A DNA stretch of 64,000 nt, taken from the NCBI GenBank assembly GCA_033439765.1, contig JAULSN010000007.1, positions 1,364,001-1,428,000 on the forward strand, given 5' to 3'. A program made the position numbers and the translations under genes. A model generated the notes under the pieces. That model searched no databases. It was not told the DNA's origin and saw nothing but the letters and a program-made list of their open reading frames with translations. Below, in pieces: positions 44,536 through 56,471 of the stretch. Position 1 is the stretch's first letter. Each line of letters starts with the position of its first letter. The DNA comes from Lasiosphaeria ovina. Its lineage: Eukaryota; Ascomycota; Sordariomycetes; Sordariales; Lasiosphaeriaceae.

Positions 44536-47500
44536 ATGGGCTTCCTTGGCGTCTATAAGGCCGTCTATGACTATGCCCCCCAGGCCGAGGGCGAGCTGCA
44601 GATAGCCGAGGGCGACGTGCTCTACGTGATAGAAAAGAGCCAGGATGACGACTGGTGGAAGGCCAAGAAAAAGGCAACTGCAGACGACGAGGACGAGCCC
44701 GTCGGCCTGATCCCGAGCAATTACATCGAAGAGGTTTGTCGTCCCACCTGCCCCTCCCTCCTTGCTAGAGATTGTTCTTGCTGACGCATTCTGTGCGCCT
44801 CCCAGGTCGAACCCCAAGGACATGCTCGCGCCCTGTACGAATACACGCGCCAGACGGACGAGGAGCTCTCGTTCCCCGAGGAAGCCAAGCTTGCCGTCTT
44901 CGACACATCGGATCCAGACTGGATTCTCGTGGGCCACGACGGGGACTACGGCTTTGCCCCGGCTAACTACATCGAACTCGCAGATGGCGAGGACAACCAG
45001 GACGACGACGATGCCGGGCCACCCGAACCTACTCCGCCGCCGCTCCCGGTCCGGGCCGAGGTGGCGAGTCCGCCTCTCCCGGCAAGAAGCGTACCCTCCG
45101 AGCCGAGCAGCCCCGTCGCACCGAACCCCGCTGCTGCTCTCGCTGGGTTGATGGCTGCCCGCTCGGCATCGTCCTCGTCCCACCCCCCAGCGCCCATCAG
45201 CCTCCCGCCGCGGCAGCAGTATGTTTCCGACGAGTCCGAGGGAGATCCTAAATCCCCACCGCTCCCGCAGCGCCCTCGCGGCGACTCCCAGGCTTCTGTT
45301 GAGCAGACATACAGGGCTGGTCCGGCACCAGCCCGGCTAAGCCGTGAGACCTACAGTCCTCAGGCCCCACAGGCGGCCGCATCGCCTTCCCTCACGACGC
45401 CTCTTACCCCCGGGGACTTTCACATGTACAACATCAACGAGATGGTGTCGGTAATGGGAAAGAAGAAGAAGATGCCGACTACGCTTGGTGTCAACCTAAG
45501 GACTGGCATGATACTTATCGCCCCAGAACACGCCCAGGATGGCCCGTCGCAGGAGTGGTCGGCCGACCGCATGACACACTACTCCCAGGAGGGCAAGCAC
45601 ATCTTTATGGAGCTCGTACGACCAAGCAAGAGCGTCGACTTCCACGCAGGTGCCAAGGACACCGCGGGAGAGATCGTCGCCATGCTTGGCGAGTTGGCGG
45701 GAGCTGCGCGAGCCGAGGGCCTGCGAGAGGTCATCATGGCCGGGACCGGGCACACGCAGAAGAAAGGCGTGGTGCTCTACGACTTCATGGCACAGGGCGA
45801 AGACGAGGTCACGGTCGGCGTTGGTGACGAGGTCATCATACTAGATGACGGAAAGAGTGACGAGTGGTGGCAGGTGCGCCGAATCAAGAATGGCAAGGAG
45901 GGTGTTGTGCCAAGCAGCTACATCGAGGTCACTGGCGCTGTCGATGTCCCGGCCCCGCCCTCGACTGCAGGCATCAACGCAGGCAAATCCACAGTTGAGC
46001 AGAACCGACTGGAAGAGCAACGACTGACCAAGGAGGCGGTCAAGACGGCCCAGCGGGAGGAGCAGAGGGAGAGATCAAAGCGAGGTTCAGAGGTAGGCCC
46101 AGGCATGCGTTTGCCAGATCGGCGTAGTAGTCTATCGGCCAGAGAAAGTAACAGCGCGGGACAGCAGCGAAGCAGCAAGCGCGAAAATGGCCGCGCGGAA
46201 GCCTCGGCGCCATCCAAGTCGAGCAAATCGAGTAAGTCGTCCCCTGTTTTTGCTATTGACCATACAACATCGTATGGAACTGACACGGCTGTCCCCCCTC
46301 TTAGAACCCGATGCCTCCAAGGTGCGAACGTGGACGGATCGCTCCAAGTCCTTCAGTGTCGACGCGCAGTTCCTCGGCTTGAAGGATGGTAAGCTAAACC
46401 TTCACAAAATGAACGGAGTCAAGATTGCCGTGCCTGTCTCCAAGATGTCTCTCGAGGATCTCGAGTATGTTGAGCGGATGACCGGCCTGTCCCTTGACGA
46501 GGACAAGCCGCTGTCTGATCTCAAGAGGAGGGCTACCGCAACCGCCGCTGCCGGGGAATCCTCGAGGTCTTCGGGTGCTACTGCCGTCCGGGCTGGCGCC
46601 ACCATCGAGCAGCCGAAGAAGCCAGAGTACGACTGGTTCCAGTTCTTCCTCACTTGCGACGTCCAGGTTGGGCTCTGCGAACGCTATGCGCAGGCATTCT
46701 CGAGGGAGTCAATGGACGAGAGCGTCCTCCCCGACGTGGATGCCAGCGTGCTGCGGAACCTAGGATTGCGCGAAGGCGACATTATCAAGGTGACGCGGTT
46801 TTTGGATAGCAAATACGGTCGGACCAAGAAGGGCGGCGCCGGAGAGGATGGCGAGTCGGCGGGTGGGCTGTTCTCTGGACCAGGAGGGACGCTCCGTAAT
46901 AACACTAGGAAAGGACGTCCAGCACCTCCAGTCGAAACAAACAACGTCGTCGATCCGAAGGCATTTTCCTCGCAGAAGGATTCCGGGGCAAATCCCGCCA
47001 GGTCGGCATCTCCTGCCAATGTAGCGCCTGCTCCTGCTGCTGCTGCTGCACCCCCACCAGCATCTAAACCCTCGAGCGGGTTTGATGATGATGCCTGGGA
47101 CGTCAAGCCGGTTAAGGCTCAGGCTCCAGAGCCGGCCCCACAGCCTGCTCCTCGTGCTCCCGAGCCAGCTCCGGTAGCCGCACCCGCCCCAGCCCCGGCT
47201 CCTGCTCCTGCTCCGACCCCCGTTGCGGCTCCTGTTGCGGCCCCTGCCCCCGCGCCGCTGACGGGATCGATGCAAGAGCTATCACTACTCACGCAGCCCC
47301 TCCAGCCCGAGAAGGTTCAGCCTCCGGCTCCCGCGCCGCCGGCTTTGAATCTTGCCCCTGCATCGCAGCCAACCCCGAGCCAGGCCCCTGTGTCGGCACC
47401 CGCACAGTTTTCGCAACCTACCGGCGCAACGCCAGGCTTCTTCACGGGGATGCAGCCTCCCACTGTCAACGGGCAACAGTTTTCTCAGATGCCACAGGCA

Positions 47501-48335
47501 GTGGCAAGGCAACGGCCAATGGCACCTCAATACACCCAAGGTCAAGGCGGCTTAATGCCGCCGCCCCCTGCCCGGCCGCTCTCGGCACCACAATCCGCGC
47601 AGCCCAGCTCGTTTACGCCGCCACCTATACAGCCCCAGATGACAGGCTACCAGCCTCAGATCGCGCCTCCAGGGCAGAGCCTGAACGACATAACCCAAGC
47701 GCGTCTACAACAGCAGTATGCCGAGCAGCTTCAGCGACAGATGCAGCCCATACAGCCTATGCAACAGATGATGCCCATGATGACGGGTATGCCGCAGCAG
47801 CAGGGATTTGTGCCGAACCAGTTCATGCCCCAACCGACCGGGATGATGAACGGGCCCCAGCAGATGCAGAGCCCGTTTGCAGACCCCCGTTCCCAGCAAT
47901 TTGCGCCTATCCAGATGCAGCCAACTGGCTTCGGCGGGTTCAACCAGCAGCCGCAGCAGCCTCAACTGCCGCAGTACATGACAGGCAACCCCAACAACTT
48001 CTTGCCACAGCCGCTCGAACCCCAGCGTACCGCTATGCCGATGCAGCAACCGCAGCCTACAGGCATGGGTATGGGCCCTAGCGGGTTCGGCCAAGGATTT
48101 GGGAACGCGGGGATGCAGCCTCTTGTCCCGCAGAGAACGGGGCCGGCGCCGCCCGTCCGCTTCGGCGTGACCGAGCCCAAGAAACTCGCCCCACAACCGA
48201 CGGGGAGGAGGGCGAATCTGTCTGCTGCGAGTAAGTTTTTCTTCTTCTATTTTCTTTTTCTGGCTGTTTATCTTTGAGTACGGATTGACTAACCTGTATT
48301 GTGTTGCAGCTCCTCAGAACCCATTTGGGTTTTAA
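44536..48335 (+). CDS. SLA1: Actin cytoskeleton-regulatory endocytic adaptor Sla1
   Basis: Four exons: 44536-44733, 44806-46231, 46305-48230 and 48310-48335, coding 1191 residues. It links cargo, clathrin and Arp2/3-driven actin at endocytic patches. SH3 domains lie at about 1-66 (ALYDY-type AVYDYAPQAEGELQ), 67-125 (ALYEYTRQTDEELSFPEE) and 386-445 (VVLYDFMAQGEDEVTV). SHD1 follows near 542-605 (RTWTDRSKSFSVDAQFLGL) and the SAM-like SHD2 near 649-713 (DWFQFFLTCDVQVG). A long Pro/Ala/Gln-rich region ends in repeats of the PQPTG/QMTG/QRTG type, matching the LxxQxTG sites phosphorylated by Ark1/Prk1 kinases. The 26-nt last exon encodes TPQNPFGF, giving an NPF motif that may bind an intramolecular or Pan1-type EH domain. 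Identity is secure. Confidence 0.95.
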
Positions 48336-49807
48336 CTGGGATGCCGCTGGCTTCCTTTCCGTGTCCTCTCTCGAACCCTGTGAGCTCTTGTTTGTTGTTT
48401 AGTTGGTGCTATCGTTGTCGCTTGTAAAACTGCAAGATGGCAGGCGGGCAGGGTAGCTGAGTGGTGGGTTTCAAGTGGATTAGCAGACCGAGCCTGTGAG
48501 ATGGCTAAAGTTGAGTACACAGCGAACTTTGTCAGTGGGTGAATTGAGCTGGATTGAGAATTGTCAGCGAGAGAGAGCGGGCCGATGCACACGCATTGCA
48601 TTGCACAGGTGTTTTCTTCTTATTATTATTTTATATTCTACTTCTTCTCTTCTTTGTTAATCCTGTTGTATGGAGCGGCGATGGTGGTTGCGATAGCGGA
48701 TGAGATGGAGGGGGAGCCGTGGTTTTGTTTGTTGCGTGGGCTGTTGGTTGATATGGACGATGTTGATATTGTGCGGCGCTGAAACTAACTACCTTACCTT
48801 ACCTACCTACCCCCCCCCCCTTACCTCAACTTCCTTCACTACATTTTTATTTAATAACAGACTGATGTATTTTGGAAAAAATAAAACAGTCAGACGGGAC
48901 ATTGTTATCCTCCGCGTTAGTACTGTGAGTGAGCACCCATGTCTCAAACAAGCTGGATTTTGGAGTTCGGTGAGTGGGAGTTTGGTTTCCATGTGCTTGG
49001 GTATCGTCCGAGTTACAATGAGATAACCTCTGGGTTGAGACTGGGTTTTGTTCCAGTTGTGGCGAGGTCGCGTCTGGGTTGGGACCGGATATCGCCCGAG
49101 TTACGATGGGATATTTACTCGGCTGTGATTCTGGATTGCAAAGGCACTAACTACTTCTTCAGGTGTCTAGGCACGTCGGAAACTTGGAACGATGAAATAA
49201 GACCACCACGGGCACGGGAGGAAACGCAACAACAGCGACAGACCAACTCGAGAAAATTGCCAGCCAGACAGACAGCCAGCCATCTAGATAGTAGGAAGAC
49301 TTCAACACAAATCACACAGCAGAGGAGGGGAAAGGAAGGAGACAGGAAATTCTCACATTGCTGATTCCCAGCTTCTAACCCCCTAAGTCGTCCACCTTTC
49401 CCAACCTCTCTCCATCCACCCAGCCCGCAAAACCTCACCCTCTAAATATTCTGGGAATCGTTAAATAAAAATCCCCAACCCCGTCCGCGATGCTAGAAAG
49501 GCGTTCCCCGAAAAGAGGGAGGAACTGAAGGCAGACAAAGAGTTAGGGAAGACTCTGCATGCCCATTTTAAGTGTAATTTTCTAAGTATCCTGGCATTCA
49601 AGAGGGACTGTAAAGCACCAGAATGTAACATATTCAGATTAATTTCAGTCCATCTGTAAGGTAAAGTTTGTGTTCTTGCAACAATTCATAAAGCTAGCTT
49701 GTATCCTTTGGAGTGTGGAGAACAAGGGGGCGCCCTGCCGGCTGGCCGAGTTCCGAAAGCGGACCGTTCCGAACTGTACTGCGGTCGCGTGCAAAAAGAA
49801 AACCCCC
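48336..49807. other. Intergenic between SLA1 and transposon remnant
   Basis: No gene is seen. A C tract lies at about 48811-48821 and a 24-bp near-duplicate phrase occurs at 49002-49025 and 49090-49113. Short plus-strand frames around 48939-49364 have no domain. Confidence 0.45.
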
Positions 49808-51038
49808 GTGTCAAGTACCTGTGGGTCACAACACACCACGCGTTCTGACCGATAGATTGAACACCTAAATTCCACTAACAATCCCCAAGAAATCTTTTCC
49901 AAAGATTTCAGCAGCCTACAGCAGTACAATGGCTCGGCCACGGGGATCCGGCGGTACCAAACAGCTCACTACCGAAGAGCGTATGCGAGTTCGAATTTTG
50001 TATTTTGATCCAGCAAAAGCCAAGCCGAGATCCATAGCATCACTGGCTACACCAAAGCCCAGATCCGGACCGCTATACGTGCCAACGATGCCACTGCTGG
50101 GCGCAGTACTGGCCGGCCGCGGACTTTAACCCCGGAGCAAGAAGACGAGCTCGTTAAATATGTCACTTCTTCTAAGAAAGCTCGTCGAATGGGCTTTCTT
50201 GAGCTCTTGACAGTCCTCTTTGCTGGGACTTACGGGATGTGGCTGATCAAGCATGCCCTTTATCGACTGGGCTTTCGCCGCCGAGTTGCTCGCAAGAAGC
50301 CACGTATTACCGAGGCGAACCGGAAGCTCCGAATGGCCTGGGCCGAAGAGCACGAATTCTGGACTCCCGAACAATGGGCAAAAATCCTCTGGACCGACGA
50401 GACTTGAGTTACTGGTGGCCCGCACAGAAAGCAGTATGTAACCCGGCGACAAGGCGAGGAGTGGGATCCTACTTGCATTGTAGAAAAGCATCAACGCCAA
50501 GGGGGCTGGATGTTCTGGGGTTGCTTCTCTGGCTTAGGCAAAGGCCCTGGAATCTTTTGGGAAAAGGATTGGGGGAAGATTAACGCTGAGAGCTACCGCG
50601 CACGCACCGCCCCTGTCATTCACGGCTGGGTACAACTGTGCAAGGCAGAGCTTGGTGAGGATTTGATCCTGATGCAAGACGGTGCTCCAGGGTATGCAGC
50701 TGCAGAGACCAAGGAAGATCTTCGTGAGCGAGGCATCATAGTGATGGATTGGCCACCTTTCTTACCAGACTTAAATCCTATTGAGTCTTGTTGGAATTGG
50801 ATGAAAGATTGGATTGAAGACCGGTACGGCCTGGAAGAAAAGTCCTCGTATGATAAGTTACGCCAGTATGTCAAAGAGGCTTGGGAGGCACTGCCAGAAG
50901 ACTACTTGAAGGAGCAGTTGGCTTCGATGCCAGAGCGGTGCAAAGCAGTAATTGCAGCAAACGGGATGCATACAAAATATTAGCTAGCAGCTTGGTGTAT
51001 TTAATGTAGTAGAGTGTGGATCCAAGTACCGTATACAC
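49808..51038 (+). mobile_element. Tc1/mariner-type transposon remnant (DD34E)
   Basis: The element carries the broken transposase at 49929-50983. The suggested ends are weak: GTGTCAAGTACCTG near 49808 resembles the reverse complement of the stretch ending near 51038 (GTGTATACGGTACTTG on the minus strand). The match is imperfect, so the boundaries are approximate and I could not see a clear TA duplication. The size, about 1.2 kb, fits the superfamily. Confidence 0.6.
49929..50983 (+). pseudogene. Broken Tc1-like DDE transposase
   Basis: Two lesions break an otherwise nearly full-length transposase. A frameshift lies near 50025-50035: MARPRGSGGTKQLTTEER precedes it, and after it the expected helix-turn-helix region (ITGYTKAQIRTAI) continues in the next frame. 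A TGA stop at about 50405-50407 directly follows WTDET. The catalytic residues remain visible: the first Asp in WTDET, the second in MQDGAPG and the Glu in LPDLNPIESCWNWMK. Thirty-four residues separate the second Asp from the Glu, the DD34E signature of Tc1. The end is MPERCKAVIAANGMHTKY. The copy should be immobile unless an active relative supplies transposase. Confidence 0.88.
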
Positions 51039-52063
51039 AGTGCATTTATACAGTTATTCCAAGGCAAGTGCACCGTGCGCCCGCTAAGCTCGTGGTCACG
51101 GCGTAGCCTTGTCGCGCCCCAATCGAGGCCAAACAGGAGCTCCAACAATTTTCCCTGTGCAACGACACTTCTCGATCGTCCAACCACCGTCGCAACTTGC
51201 CCGCGGCAACAAACGACCCGTTCACATTACTCCCTCCATCCCGATTCCGCCTCATATTGATTTCCTCATCACCCTTGCAAGACCAATTCACTCGCCTCAA
51301 GCGCGCCCCCAACGTTCTGCACGAATCCGTTCAATGACCCTGGTTGCAACCGCTCCCCATTCCTAGCTGCCCGTCACTAACCACCCGGGGATTTGAAGAG
51401 CGAGACCGCGGTGATCCCTTTCAGAAAAGCGAGATAATCGCGATTGCACGAGTCAAGCAGAGTTTGGGGATTCTCGATTCAGAGGAAAGGGCTCCAACCA
51501 GGTCCTCCACTGCCTGTACTTGTCCAAGAACAAGATTCTTCGAGGGAGAGAGAGCAAGGTCAAAAGAGCAAGATCGCAAGAACAAGCCTACCTACCGCCT
51601 GTCGGAAAAGACCGCAAGCACAGAGCTTCGTCTTGGAAAAAAAAAATTATCTTTCTCTTTTACCGGGCCCGTACGTCTATCTTCTGAAGTTAGCAGTCTT
51701 CCGTCGTCATTTGAGGATCGGAATTGTACGTATTACTTGCTCTCCACCTTTGTTTTCTGTTTTTCCTCTCACTTTGCTCTCACTTTCTATTCTTGTCGTT
51801 TTCATCACTCGTCTCGTCCTAGCACCAACCTGTCTGTTCCTGCCGTTTCGTCGTCGGCTGCCGGCGTCGGAAATCGGGCCGCGCTCCTAGCAGTTGCTGA
51901 TTCTGGGTTTGTACACTGCAGACGCATTGTAATTCTGATCCATAGCCAGGCCCTTTAATTCACATCTGAGTTGGAAGACATCTCCAGAGGTTTCCACTTC
52001 TTGACAAAAAGACCCATTCCCATCACCACTCACAAATCGGACTCGGAATCAAAATCCATCGCC
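51039..52063. other. Upstream region of the RRM gene, including probable leader
   Basis: About 1 kb with CT-rich and AT-rich segments and an A tract at about 51640-51650. A 5' untranslated intron is possible: GTACGTATTACTTG at about 51727 looks like a donor. No coding gene is seen. Confidence 0.4.
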
Positions 52064-53335
52064 ATGGCTGAGGAGGAATTTGAGATTGACGTCTATGGCG
52101 ACGCAGCCAATGACCAAGGTGGCGACGACCACGGCGACGTCGACCGACCGGCCTACGACAGAGAGGACTCGCGGGACGCGAATGGCGATGACCGTCACGA
52201 CGACTACCGTGACGAGAGAGAGGAGACGATGGATGACAGCCAGGACCATCGCCGATCGCCCAGCCCTGCTCCTCAACAGCAGCAGCAATCCCAGCGTCCT
52301 CAGCAAGGCGTCAAGCGGAAGGAGGGCTCCGATGAGCGACCCATAGATCCTGGTGCCACCAACGCCATCCTGGTCAATGAACTGAACTGGTGGAACACAG
52401 ACGACGATATTCGAGGCTGGGTGCGACAAGCTAACTGCGAGGGCGAGCTGAAGGACATAACCTTCAGCGAGCACAAGGTCAACGGAAAGAGCAAAGGGTG
52501 AGTGCCCAACGGGGATGTTTGGGGCTTGGTTGGCTCCCCGAGGTTTTGGCTAACAGCTCTCGGCAGGAGCGTGTATATCGAGTTCACATCGCAACAGGCT
52601 GCTACGGCCACAAAGCACCTGATCGACAGCGCGCACAGCGAGCAACCTGGTCAAAAGAAGAAAACCGTTATTTACTCCAGCCCAACCACCAACCCTTTCC
52701 GCACGCTGCCCAAGGACGCGCCCAACCGTGCCACCAAGGATGTCCAGGGCCGAGTGCCTTCAGGTCCTGGCTACAGCGACCGTGGCTCAAACTTTGCGGG
52801 CAACAACAATAACAATAACAACTTTGGCGGGGGCTTCCGCGGCCGGGGTGGGTTTAACGGCCCTCGAGGTGGCGGTATGAATCAGGGATTCCCCCGGGGT
52901 GGCTTCCAAGGCAATAACATGAATGCCTTCAACAACAACAATATGGGTTTCAATAACCCAATGGCCGGCGGTGGCTTCGCTGGAGGCGGCTTCAACAGAG
53001 GCGGCATGATGGGCGGCGGCATGCGTGGCGGAGGCGGCATGCGCGGCGGTAGGGGCGGCGGCATGAACGGCATGATGGGCGGCATGCCCATGGGTGGAAT
53101 GCCTATGGGCGGCATGCCCGGAGCCATGGGCGGCATGGGTATGATGGGCGGCGGTATGCCAGGTCAGTTTGCCACCCAATCGTCTCCCGTGTCCTTCTCA
53201 AACTTTGTCTGACAATGCCGCGTTCAAGGCTTCCAAGGCATGCCAGCCCAGTTCAACCCGGCTTTCTTCGGGGGCGGCAACCAGGGCAACGACTGGCAGA
53301 ACCCTCACGGCACGAAACGAGCTAGGGGCGAGTAG
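52064..53335 (+). CDS. RRM RNA-binding protein, CPSF6/7-like, with Gly/Met-rich tail
   Basis: Three exons: 52064-52497, 52567-53162 and 53229-53335, coding 378 residues. An acidic Asp/Arg-rich N-terminus and Gln run precede one RNA recognition motif at about 105-175. It reads AILVNELNWWNTDDDIRGWV, then FSEHKVNGKSKG joined by splicing to SVYIEFTSQQAA. The WWNTDDD and NGKSKG features resemble the RRM of CPSF6/CPSF7, the cleavage factor I large subunit, so a role in mRNA 3' processing is likely but inferred. The tail has Asn and RGG-like blocks, then GGM repeats between about 270 and 345. The last exon gives FNPAFFGGG and DWQNPHGTKRARGE, a terminus I associate with this fungal group. See the following entry for an alternative last exon. 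Confidence 0.82.
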
Positions 53336-53423
53336 GACGAAGCCCCAGCGCCATCGCGCAGAACCCCGTACAGTCCCGCGCCCCCAGGATGTAAACCACC
53401 CCGATCCTCCAAGTCCCAGCTAG

Positions 53424-53765
53424 CTCGGCAATCGAATTAACGCTCCAGCAGTCGATCTCCTCGATCACTTTGACACAGATTCTCCGGCGGCCACCCCGCC
53501 CCATTCAATCTCCGGGGAGTCCTCCAAGTCTACCTCCGAGGATTCCAGCCCCAGGGACACTCTCGGGCTGGTTGGCCTTGGCGACTTACTCGTTCCCACG
53601 CCTGTAGTCGTTCGTCCCGAGAGCGACCTGAATGAGGATGAGTTGACTGGCGTTCTGGACTTCTCCATTGCTTCCGACAACGGCCTGGAGCTTGACGAGG
53701 AGTTTGGCCTCTTCAGTTTCTGCTATTTTCAGACGATGCCTGATCCCGAGTCTCCTGCGGAGTGA
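53424..53765 (+). other. Open frame without start codon, possible alternative 3' exon
   Basis: Directly downstream of the RRM gene is an acidic open frame of 113 codons ending at TGA 53763-53765, beginning after a TAG at 53421. It has no ATG until near its end. Its composition looks coding: LLDHFDTDSPAATPPHS, then GLVGLGDLLVPTPVV and LNEDELTGVLDFS. An acceptor-like CTCCAG at 53443-53448 would join the phase-1 donor at 53162 in frame, replacing the 35-residue tail of the RRM protein by about 105 residues. It could equally be 3' untranslated sequence or a fragment of another gene. I recognise no domain. Confidence 0.35.
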
Positions 53766-54656
53766 TACGATATGGTTATCTCGACACCCTTGAAGTTGTT
53801 TTGATGGAGTACGGCGACAGGTCTTTTCTTTTATTTTTTCTTTTAGGTTGTTTTTCTCTGGAAGGTCTCGAGCTGAGAGGGGTGTCTTTGGGTTTTCTCC
53901 TTTTTTCCTTTTCTCTTTTCTCCCCATGTGCCGTCTATCGGTTTCCGCCCACGTTGTCGATTTAGGGGCAAGAAAATGGGAGGAGAAAAACCACCGTCAC
54001 ATCACCTTGGTTGCTGAGAGGGCGCTATCGGAATACCTTCCTTTCTCTTTGGGCTTGTCCGTCTCCTTCCCCCAGTACGCTTGCTGCAGTTTACCAGGAA
54101 GATGGGGAGGAGTAGAACCGCCCGAGCAATTCTGGGGTACCTTGGGCCGTGGGATGTGGGGCTTATCGGGACTGTCCGTCTATCTGTTTTCTTTTTCGTT
54201 GTCTGTCTCTCTGTCTCGTCGTCTATCGAACCACACTACCACACATTGTATGACGTAAAATCCGACAGTCCTCTCTCCTTTTTCAAGGTCTCTACTACTA
54301 GCAGACTCACCCACATACGACCACTACCTGGACACACGGCTGCGGAGCTATCGGGCGTTTCGGGAGGGGGTTTTCAACGGGGGTCTATCTGTGTTGCTTT
54401 TTTTTTTTTCCTTTTTAATCTCGGGGTCTCTTCTCATTTATTATCAAGTCCCTTTCAGAGGGGAACAACACTCTTGTCGGGGTTTCCTCTCGCGCAAACA
54501 AATCACTTTTCCTCTCATGGACACGCACACACACTGGGCTTGGGATTTAGGACTGGGGACTAGGACCGGGAACTAGGAATGGAAATGGGAAATGGAGATG
54601 GGAAATGGCACGTAAAGCAACGACAGCAAAGTCGAGGTTTTTTTCTTTACTATATC

Positions 54657-54699
54657 CGTCCATCTGTCGGTCCATCTGTCGGTCCATCTGTCTATCTGC
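54657..54699. repeat. 12-bp tandem repeat (CCATCTGTCGGT)
   Basis: Three to three and a half near-perfect units of CCATCTGTCGGT. No coding sense is apparent. Confidence 0.8.
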
Positions 54700-54782
54700 A
54701 CTGTTTTAAAGGCACACTCACATGAATAATGGCGGGGAGGGGTTGAGAGTGCGTGGCTCCAGGATGGAGCGTGTCTAGTGCT

Positions 54783-54813
54783 CATGTCATGTCATGTCAT
54801 GTCACGTCGTGTC
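54783..54813. repeat. (ATGTC)n microsatellite
   Basis: Five to six ATGTC pentamers, the last two altered to ACGTC and GTGTC. Confidence 0.8.
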
Positions 54814-55262
54814 TGCCAAGCTTGGTGCCGGTGCTGGTGATGGCGATGGTGATGTTTTGTCTGGTTGGTTTGCGATTCCCCTTTTCCCATGGAGGAAGGA
54901 TATGGCGGCGTTTATGGATGTGTGTATGTGTGTCACGATGTGAGGGATATATCTGGGCGGTTTGCTTTGCTTTTCGGCGTCCTTAAGGGGTGGTAATTGA
55001 CTATACGGCGCTTGGTTGTGGGCTGCTTGAACTTGGGTTTTCCTCTGCTCTGCTATTATTTTGTCTTGTTTGGATCTGGTTGCTTGGCTGGGCTCGGAGC
55101 AATGGTCGATTGGCGTCTGGGAGAGACATGAACAGAGTTCAAGGGATTGCACATGCTTGGGTATTTACAGGCCCTCATTAGGCAACTAGCGTGTCAGGGG
55201 AACTGGACAGTTCATTCCATGCACATCATTGACCGTGTTCCGCAATGGGAGCGAGCGAGGAA

Positions 55263-56471
55263 TCAGGACTCAAGCCTCGTGATTGTGGTATCTATCAAGG
55301 TCTGAATCTGGCGCCACCTCCGACAGAGCAGCTCACGCTGCGACGGCTGGCCGGCCTGGAGCGAGCCAAGCGTGTCTATCGTCTTCTCGATCGTCTCCCG
55401 ATACTTGCCAAGAAGGGATGCTAGCAGGCGGTCCGCCTTTGCCTGCGCAGCAGCATCGTCACCCTTGCCGCCGTCGTCGGCGCCATCAACAAACCTCTGC
55501 CACTCCCTCAGGGGCACGCACATCAGGCGCAGCGCCACCTGGGTCCGGTAGCACACGGTGGCGGCGTCGAGCATGTAGTTGCCCAGGAAGCCGCGGTCGT
55601 CGAGGTGGGCGCGCTGGCGCGCCGACAGCGCGGGCAGCACCGCGTCGTCGAGGCACGCCTCGTCCCAGCGGTTGCTCGCCAGCACGAAGCCGTACTCGGC
55701 CAGCAGCATGTCGTTGCCGTGGTTGCCGTAGCAGATGAACACCTCGTCCCCCGCCGCATAGGCGCGGTCCGCCATGATGGCGAACGACGCCGCGCTGAAC
55801 AGCACGGCGCACCCCGCGTCGGCGTGGTTGAACAGGTCGGCCACAGGCTGCAGCACCATGCGGTCGTCGGGCGGCAGCTTCAGGGACCGCGCCGTCTCGT
55901 GGTAGAAGGTCCGCGAGTTGACCAGCAGCCAGGCGTACAGGTAGTCGTCGCGCGACAGTGCAGGGGTCTCGGGGAACGCCTCCTCGGCGGCGGCCCAGTC
56001 GACGGCGAACTTGGCCTCCTGCTTGCGGAGCAGGTCGCGGGCGGCGCGCGGCAGGAACTCGTGCGACAGCCTCGGATCCCAGGTCAGCGGCAGACTGTCC
56101 CAGATGTCGGCGCGCGAGGGGACCACGGCGTTCCACTTCCCGTACTTGCCCGGGTGCGGGTTGAGCGCGAGGTCGGCGGCCAGCAGCCCGTGGATCTTCA
56201 TCTTCTTGGGCAGCTTGCGCGAGATCCTCTTGGGCACCGTGTCCATGGTCCGCAGCATCGCCGACGGCACGTGCAGCAGCTTCTCGCCCGGCTAATCATG
56301 ACCGATCAGCAAATAGGCCTCTGGCCGGAAAGAGAGAGAAGCTGGCCGTACCTCGAGGGCTCGCGTCGCTACGATGCCTATGCCGCGCCCCGGGATCCGG
56401 CGAGGCTCGATGCCGTTTAGCACGACGCCGTGCTCGCCCGCCCAGAGGAGGAGCTCCGTGTAAGCCTCCAT
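55263..56471 (-). CDS. SET-domain protein lysine methyltransferase (SETD3/RKM/LSMT-like class)
   Basis: Two exons: 56471-56352 and 56291-55263 (intron of 60 nt, donor GTACGG, acceptor ATTAG), coding 382 residues. The N-terminus is MEAYTELLLWAGEHGVVLNG and RRIPGRGIGIVATRALE, the beginning of the split SET domain, continuing PGEKLLHVPSAML after the splice. An inserted helical region (iSET) includes YAWLLVNSRTF. The C-terminal SET half has the pseudoknot motif FNHADAG near 195 and VFICYGNHGNDMLLAEYGF near 225. The usual NHxxxP is here NHADAG. A C-terminal helical substrate-binding-like part follows. This class methylates non-histone lysines, such as ribosomal proteins; the substrate here is unknown. 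It is divergent with COQ4. Confidence 0.88.

Larger units (their letters stand above)
53766..55262. other. Intergenic (1.5 kb), T-rich, with microsatellites
   Basis: No gene is seen. T-rich tracts occur at about 53820-53930 and 54395-54420. Two short tandem arrays are listed separately. It lies between the RRM gene's 3' side and the 3' end of the SET gene, so both untranslated regions may extend here. Confidence 0.45.

Noticed and set aside
50400..50410. Repeat-induced point mutation as the cause of the transposase stop
   Set aside because: A TGG to TGA change would be a G-to-A transition, but its context is not the preferred CpA, and few other such changes are seen in the element.
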